From assembly GCF_002953255.1 (NCBI RefSeq), contig NZ_CP026498.1:11107509-11171508 (forward strand): a stretch of 64,000 nt of DNA, read 5' to 3'. The notes under the pieces are model-generated. The model had not been told where the DNA came from and searched no databases. It saw only the letters and a program-made list of their open reading frames with translations. How positions within the stretch are numbered: the stretch's first letter is position 1; each line of letters opens with the position of its first letter. The position numbers were made by a program, and so were the translations under genes. The DNA is from Streptomyces sp. CB01881. GTDB taxonomy: Bacteria; Actinomycetota; Actinomycetes; Streptomycetales; Streptomycetaceae. This document shows positions 59,749-64,000 of the stretch, piece after piece.

Positions 59749-60345
59749 TCAGCGGCTGATCGAGACGGCGAAGGGCGCGAATCCGCTGGATCGGATCACG
59801 TGCGGGACGAACAGGATCGCGGCCTCCGTGGCGCGGGCGGTCTCGATCCCGCCGAGGTCCGTGATCCACTCCTGCTGCCAGCCGAGGTCGGTGAGCAGTT
59901 CGCGGACGGTCTGCTTGGCCTGCGGGTCGTCGCCGGAGAGGAAGGCGGTCGGCGCCTGGGCGAGCGCGGCGGGCTCGGTCATCACGGGGAAGAGCATCGT
60001 GTTGAGCGTCTTGACGACGCGGGTCTCGGGGAGCGCTTCCTGGAGTTGCTCGGCCAGGCTCGTGCCGGGGTGGATCAGGTCGGCGGGCAGTCCGTCCGGT
60101 CCGTCGACGGTGGCGTTGGAGACGTCGACGAGGATCTTGCCCCGCAGTTCCCCGCGCAGCGCGGTGAGCCGCTCCAGCGAGCTGGCGCCCGGGGTGGCGT
60201 TGATGACGATCTGCGCCGCCCTGGCGGCGTCGGCGGCGGCGCCAGGCTCGCGGCCCACTGCGGTCACCTCGTGGCCGGCCCGGATGAGGGCCTGGGCGAG
60301 GTTGCCGCCGACGCGGCCGTTTCCGAGAACTGCGATCGTGGTCAT
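59749..60345 (-). CDS. F420-dependent NADP reductase-like protein
   Basis: The 198-residue Rossmann protein starts MTTIAVLGNGRVGGNLAQAL (Gly8, Gly10, Gly13), followed by IVINATPGASS and KILVDVSNATVDGPDGLP, and TRVVKTLNTMLFPVM. This is the pattern of the F420-NADP oxidoreductase family (also ketopantoate/pyrroline reductase-like). The ATG at 60345 has AAGGAA upstream. It is 41 bases after the IMPase-like gene and probably in the same transcript. Confidence 0.85.
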   Translation of the reverse strand: MTTIAVLGNGRVGGNLAQALIRAGHEVTAVGREPGAAADAARAAQIVINATPGASSLERLTALRGELRGKILVDVSNATVDGPDGLPADLIHPGTSLAEQLQEALPETRVVKTLNTMLFPVMTEPAALAQAPTAFLSGDDPQAKQTVRELLTDLGWQQEWITDLGGIETARATEAAILFVPHVIRSSGFAPFAVSISR

Positions 60346-60386
60346 GTTGTTCTGTTCCTTCCGTGTGGGCAGGGTGTGATGGGTGG

Positions 60387-61220
60387 TCAGCGGGAGAGCG
60401 TGGTGACGGCCTCGGCGTGGACGCCGGGCGCGGCGGCCAGGAAGCTCTCGCTCTGCGGGGTCCAGGGGCGGCCCTCGGCGTCGGAGATCCGCCCGCCGGC
60501 CTCGGTGACGAGCAGTGCACCGGGCAGCAGGTCCGCGCGGGCGCCGGCGAACTGCCAGAAGGCGTCGATCCGGCCGGCGGCCACGTTCAGCAGGTGCAGG
60601 GTGGCGGGCACGGAGGTACGCACCACGAGCGCGTCGAGGAGCATCGCGGTGATGGAGGAGCCGATGCGCCGCACGACCTCCTCGTTCTCGTCCGGCCTGG
60701 CCTGGCTCGTGGCGACGAGGCCCAGGCCGAGGTCGGTGGTCCGGGACACGTGCAGCGGGCGGCCGTCGAGGTGGGCGCCGGCGCCGGCGAGTGCGGTGTA
60801 GGTCTCGCCGGTCAGCGGCAGGTGGACCGCGGTGAGCACCGACTGGTTGTCGCGCACGAGAGTGGCGGTCACCGCCCACTCCGGCAGGGCGTGCAGGTGG
60901 TTGACGTTGCCTTCGGCCGGGTCCACGACCCACCACTCGCCGGAGGGCAGGGCCCCGCCCGCGAGTTCGTCCTCCACGAAGCGGGCGTCCGGGCGAAGGC
61001 GGGTGAGGGCGGGGCGCAGGACCTCCAGGGCGGCGTCGTCGTTGGCGGCGAGCGCGCTCATCAGCTCTTCCCGGGTCCGGTAGGGGACCACGTCTCCGAA
61101 GCGCTCCCGCAGCACGGCCCCCGCCGCGCGTACGGCGTCAGCGGTCTGTGCAAGCAGGTCGGTGTCGGGCACGGCGTCGGCGGTCGCGGCGACTTCGATC
61201 GTCTGGATCGTTTCGGACAT
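60387..61220 (-). CDS. Inositol monophosphatase-like protein
   Basis: The 277-residue protein has the IMPase fold signature: FVEDELAGG (motif Glu/Asp) and VVDPAEGNVNHLHALPEWAV in place of the usual DPxDGTxN box, so the second metal-binding Asp is Glu103. ADLLPGALLVTEAGGRISDA is the C-terminal motif. Because Glu can replace Asp poorly in this site, activity may be altered. ATG 61220 is the start. Its partner is the F420-type reductase downstream. Confidence 0.8.
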   Translation of the reverse strand: MSETIQTIEVAATADAVPDTDLLAQTADAVRAAGAVLRERFGDVVPYRTREELMSALAANDDAALEVLRPALTRLRPDARFVEDELAGGALPSGEWWVVDPAEGNVNHLHALPEWAVTATLVRDNQSVLTAVHLPLTGETYTALAGAGAHLDGRPLHVSRTTDLGLGLVATSQARPDENEEVVRRIGSSITAMLLDALVVRTSVPATLHLLNVAAGRIDAFWQFAGARADLLPGALLVTEAGGRISDAEGRPWTPQSESFLAAAPGVHAEAVTTLSR

Positions 61221-61679
61221 GGTGGTGCTCCCGGCTGAGGAGGGGTGATCAAGCGGACCAGGCGAACCGTGCTCCGTTCGCGCCTGTATTTCGAAGGTAG
61301 AAGGGCCGGGCATTAACTTCAACTGCATGTAAAGCACTGCTGGGATGACTCCCATGCAATTGAATCTGCCCGCCTCCTCGCCATGCTCGGTGAGCTCCCG
61401 GAGGAAGACGCACGACGAGGGATCAGGCCGTGGTCGGTGGCCATGGCTCCGGCAATGCCGGTAACCCGGCGGTGGCCGCGTCGGCGATCACGACACGCTG
61501 TTGGCGGCCTCGGAACTCCACTGCGAGGTTCGCGCCAGTGCTGCGCCGACGATCCCGAGGACCGGGCCCGCCGTCCCGATCCCACCGCGGTCCCAGCGGC
61601 GCCCCTGCGACTGCCGCGACGGCCGTGGACCGGGGCCCCGGCTTCGCCGCCGGTCGGGCGAGGTGCGCGCCGATGCCGG

Positions 61680-62235
61680 TCAGCGACTTGGTGCCGGGTA
61701 CCAGCACGACCGGGTCGGCGATGAACCGTCCCGGTGCCGGCGTCCATGTGAACAGGCCCCCAGTGGCCGGTCGGCCAGAGCGAGCGACACCACGGCAAGC
61801 GCCCGGCTCGCCCGGAGACTGGGCGCGCCGCGGCGCAGGCGCCTGCCCAGCGGCAGGCCGAACATCAGTAAACCGATCGGCACCCCACCGGTGGGGGCGC
61901 CGACGAGGAGATCGGCGACGGTCGACATGCTCAACGGCACAACACCGAAGGCGGCCGGACGCCGGTCGAACTGGATGCTGTTGACGTGACCGGTGTCGAA
62001 CAAGGCGGTCAGCAGGTGCTTGCCCGCCTCGGGCCGGTGCTCCCAGAAGTCATGGGTGCGGCCGAGACCGGGCAGGACGACCTGGTGCCCGCGGGACAGC
62101 ACAGGCAGCAGTTCGTCGGTCGCGTTCACCGGCGATGTGGAGAAGTCGAGTTCGCCACCGATCAGCAGAGCCTCGGCCGCGCCGGGCCGGACCGTTCGGC
62201 ATTCGGCGCCGTCGGGCCCATTGCCTGGCGGAACA
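61680..62235 (-). pseudogene. Alpha/beta hydrolase C-terminal remnant
   Basis: A frame open from about 62245 reads ALLIGGELDFSTSPVNATDE, LLPVLSRGHQVVLPGLGRTH DFWEHRPEA and continues to hydrophobic stretches (ADLLVGAPTGGVPIGLLMFG). It is the C-terminal part of a TAP-like alpha/beta hydrolase with the catalytic Asp and His region but no nucleophile elbow. The end after about 61800 is out of character. The LysR gene overlaps its upstream boundary. Confidence 0.5.
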
Positions 62236-63156
62236 CTACTGGCCAGCCGCGTCCGGAGTGGTGAACAGGTCCTGCAGGGTCTGGGTCGCCAGGTCGAGCA
62301 GCCAGGTGTGGGCGGGGTCGTCGTCGTAACGCTTGTGCCAGAGCAGATAGAGAGGTACGGGCGGCAGGTCGAACGGCAGCGGCAGCGTGGTCAGGCCCAG
62401 CTGCTCGCGGGCGGAGCGGGTGACCGCGTCGGGCAGGGTGACCACGACGTCCGCGTCACGGGCGAGCTGCAGGGCGGTGTCCGTCGCGGGGGCGGAGACG
62501 ATGACACGGCGCTCGTGGCCGAGGGCGGCCACGACATCGTCAACCCGGTCGCGCAGGCTTCCACGCCGGGAGACGGTCACGTGATCGGCCGCGGCGTACC
62601 GCTCAACGGTCACCGGCCCTTCGGCAAGCGGATGACCCGTCCGGACAGTGAGGATGATCCTGTCCTGGCCGATGAGGCGGTGGCGGATGTCGGACTGAGA
62701 AGGCGGTCCGTCACTGGAGGCCACATCGACCTCGCCACGACGCAGCTCAGGGGTGTCATGGCCGGGCTCGACCGTCAGGCGCATCTTCACCCCCGGGGCC
62801 TGGCGGTGCACCGCGGCGACGAGGGCGGTCCCGCAGGCGGTGGTGAGGGCGTCGTGCAAGCGGACGGTGAACACCCGCTCCAGGCCTGCCAGGTCGAGGT
62901 CCGCACGGGCGGACAGCAACTGGTGCGCCTGCTGCACCAGGGCATGGACCTCGGTGCGCATGGCCAGCGCGCGGGGCGTGGGCGTCATGTGGCGTCCGGT
63001 GCGGACCAGGATCTGGTCGCCGGTGGCTTTGCGGATACGGCCCAGCGAGCGGCTCATCGCCGGCGCGGTGACGTGGAGCCGGTCCGCGGCTCCGGCCACG
63101 CTGCCCTCTTCCAGCAGCGCGTCCAGGGCGGTGAGCAGATTCAAATCCAGTTGCAT
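62236..63156 (-). CDS. LysR-family regulator
   Basis: The 306-residue protein has the LysR winged helix (LNLLTALDALLEEGSVAGAA DRLHVTAPAMSRSLGRIRKA) and a periplasmic-binding-type effector domain. ATG 63156 is the natural start; the frame is open to 63300 in noncoding sequence. The upstream region (63157-63200) is AT-rich, ACTATAATAGCGATAACC, and probably holds its promoter. Its neighbour target may be the truncated hydrolase. Confidence 0.92.
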   Translation of the reverse strand: MQLDLNLLTALDALLEEGSVAGAADRLHVTAPAMSRSLGRIRKATGDQILVRTGRHMTPTPRALAMRTEVHALVQQAHQLLSARADLDLAGLERVFTVRLHDALTTACGTALVAAVHRQAPGVKMRLTVEPGHDTPELRRGEVDVASSDGPPSQSDIRHRLIGQDRIILTVRTGHPLAEGPVTVERYAAADHVTVSRRGSLRDRVDDVVAALGHERRVIVSAPATDTALQLARDADVVVTLPDAVTRSAREQLGLTTLPLPFDLPPVPLYLLWHKRYDDDPAHTWLLDLATQTLQDLFTTPDAAGQ

Positions 63157-63588
63157 GACAGTAACTATAATAGCGATAACCATGCACTTGTTGTTAACGG
63201 GGGCGGCTTCTGCCTTCGAGAGGTGGGACGACCGCCCCATCCCACAAGCGCCCCGGCCCGACAGCGGGGCAGCCGCGGATCTCCCTTTGCCCCACCCCAC
63301 TTGCCGGGCATCTTCAGCGCGGTGTGCCGATCGAAGCGCCCATCAGAGCCATGAAGGGATGTCGGCCCGATCAGGTGCGGCGGCTCACCGAAGGCCGCAG
63401 GTCATCGCCATGATTGCGCGTTGGTGATCCGCGTTCGGGAGCATCTGCGGGAGCCTGAGCGCGAGATTCTCGGGTGGGACAACGCCGATCCGGTTATGTC
63501 GACGGCCTGATACCCCAGGCCAGGGTTCACGAGCCTGCGCCCGAGCCGGGTGAGAGCGGCAACGGCCACCGCGTGATCATCAAGGGTT
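63157..63588. other. Intergenic region before IS701
   Basis: No gene is supported. The first 50 bases are AT-rich and suit a promoter for the LysR gene. No IS end could be defined. Confidence 0.4.
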
Positions 63589-64000
63589 GTGTGGACTCCT
63601 GAAGATCATGCGGCGGCCGCGGGCCACAGCGCAGAAGCCGCCCGCTGGCGGGCGATGTTCGACCAGGCCATGGCCCGGATCGCTGGCCGGTTCCGACGGG
63701 TGGAGCCGCGGGCGACGGCCCGCGCCTTCGTGCTCGCCCTGCTGTCCGGCGTCGAGCGGAAGAACTGCTGGCGCATGGCCGAGCAGGCCGGCCACGCCCG
63801 CCCCGGGCCGATGCAGCGACTACTGCGAAGCACCCGCTGGGACGCCGACGCGGTCCGCGACGACGTACGCGCCTACGTCCTCGAACACCTCGGCGCCGAC
63901 AACGGTGTGCTGATCGTGGACGAGACCGGCTTCCTGAAGAAGGGCACCGCCTCGGCGGGCGTGCAGCGGCAGTACACCGGCACTGCAGGCCGAATCGAGA
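63589..64000 (+). CDS. IS701-family transposase, 3' end cut by window
   Basis: The frame from GTG 63589 (or ATG 63655) reads WRAMFDQAMARIAGRFRRVE, RATARAFVLALLSGVERKNC, WRMAEQAGHARPGPMQRLLR and VLIVDETGFLKKGTASAGVQ. The block VDETGF with the first catalytic Asp and RQYTGTAGRIE is diagnostic of the IS701 type. It continues past the window end. Confidence 0.85.
   Translation, partial: MWTPEDHAAAAGHSAEAARWRAMFDQAMARIAGRFRRVEPRATARAFVLALLSGVERKNCWRMAEQAGHARPGPMQRLLRSTRWDADAVRDDVRAYVLEHLGADNGVLIVDETGFLKKGTASAGVQRQYTGTAGRIE

Noticed and set aside
1..64000. tRNA, rRNA or att sites
   Set aside because: I saw no cloverleaf-like sequence with a GTTCGAATC-type arm and no integrase gene of the tyrosine or serine type.

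Overview
The window looks like an accessory region of a Streptomyces-type actinomycete (Streptomyces or a close relative such as Kitasatospora). G+C is very high, G/C dominates third codon positions, and GTG and TTG starts are common. Families typical of that group recur: PadR and TetR regulators, DUF4259, DUF1023, a trypco2-like domain and replication-relaxation proteins. Transposases, IS remnants, two group II introns and many frameshifted or truncated genes point to a chromosome arm or a large linear plasmid. I saw no rRNA, tRNA or CRISPR.

Layout. 1-4.6 kb: a cut-off ISL3 transposase, a DUF4259 gene, and an IS3 element with a canonical -1 slippery heptamer inserted into an older gene. 4.6-7.2 kb: a three-gene operon of a WXG100-like protein, a DUF1023-type alpha/beta hydrolase and a lipoprotein. 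7.3-13.8 kb: plasmid-like debris around an unusual protein with two zeta-toxin-like kinase domains, an APH-like phosphotransferase and two iteron-like repeat clusters. 13.9-18.5 kb: a minus-strand block of amidase, GatC-like protein, MBL hydrolase, MFS exporter and TetR regulator. The exporter and regulator promoters share a motif. 18.8-20.1 kb: PadR plus membrane protein. 20.1-26 kb: almost T-free DNA, a RidA protein, a GNAT enzyme, a helicase-associated remnant and a toxin-antitoxin-like pair. 26-34 kb: an XRE regulator pair, a second PadR operon, and a TetR-AKR-quinone reductase operon with paired operators. 33-36 kb: decaying copies of one reiterated cassette.

36.3-39.7 kb: a trypco2-like domain and a TPR array separated by an IS5-family element. 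Removing the element between flanking CTAA tetranucleotides joins both parts in frame. 40.7-44.7 kb: a complete persulfide (cst-type) detoxification locus: CstR/CsoR-like regulator, TauE exporter, rhodanese-DUF2892, CstB-like MBL-rhodanese and a rhodanese, with five near-identical 16-bp operator candidates. 44.7-46.2 kb: a replication-relaxation remnant joined to a metallopeptidase-like toxin tip, with a probable immunity gene. 46.4-51.8 kb: an IS1380-type remnant, two paralogous WxL-like secreted proteins and a GT2 glycosyltransferase. 52.2-56.5 kb: two adjacent group II introns, each with a reverse transcriptase and a recognisable domain V. 56.6-64 kb: small plasmid-type genes, a TetX-like monooxygenase, an F420-type reductase with an IMPase-like protein, a LysR regulator and the start of an IS701 transposase.

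Functions are inferred from recognisable motifs and gene order only; no database search was run. Counts and repeat positions were read by eye.
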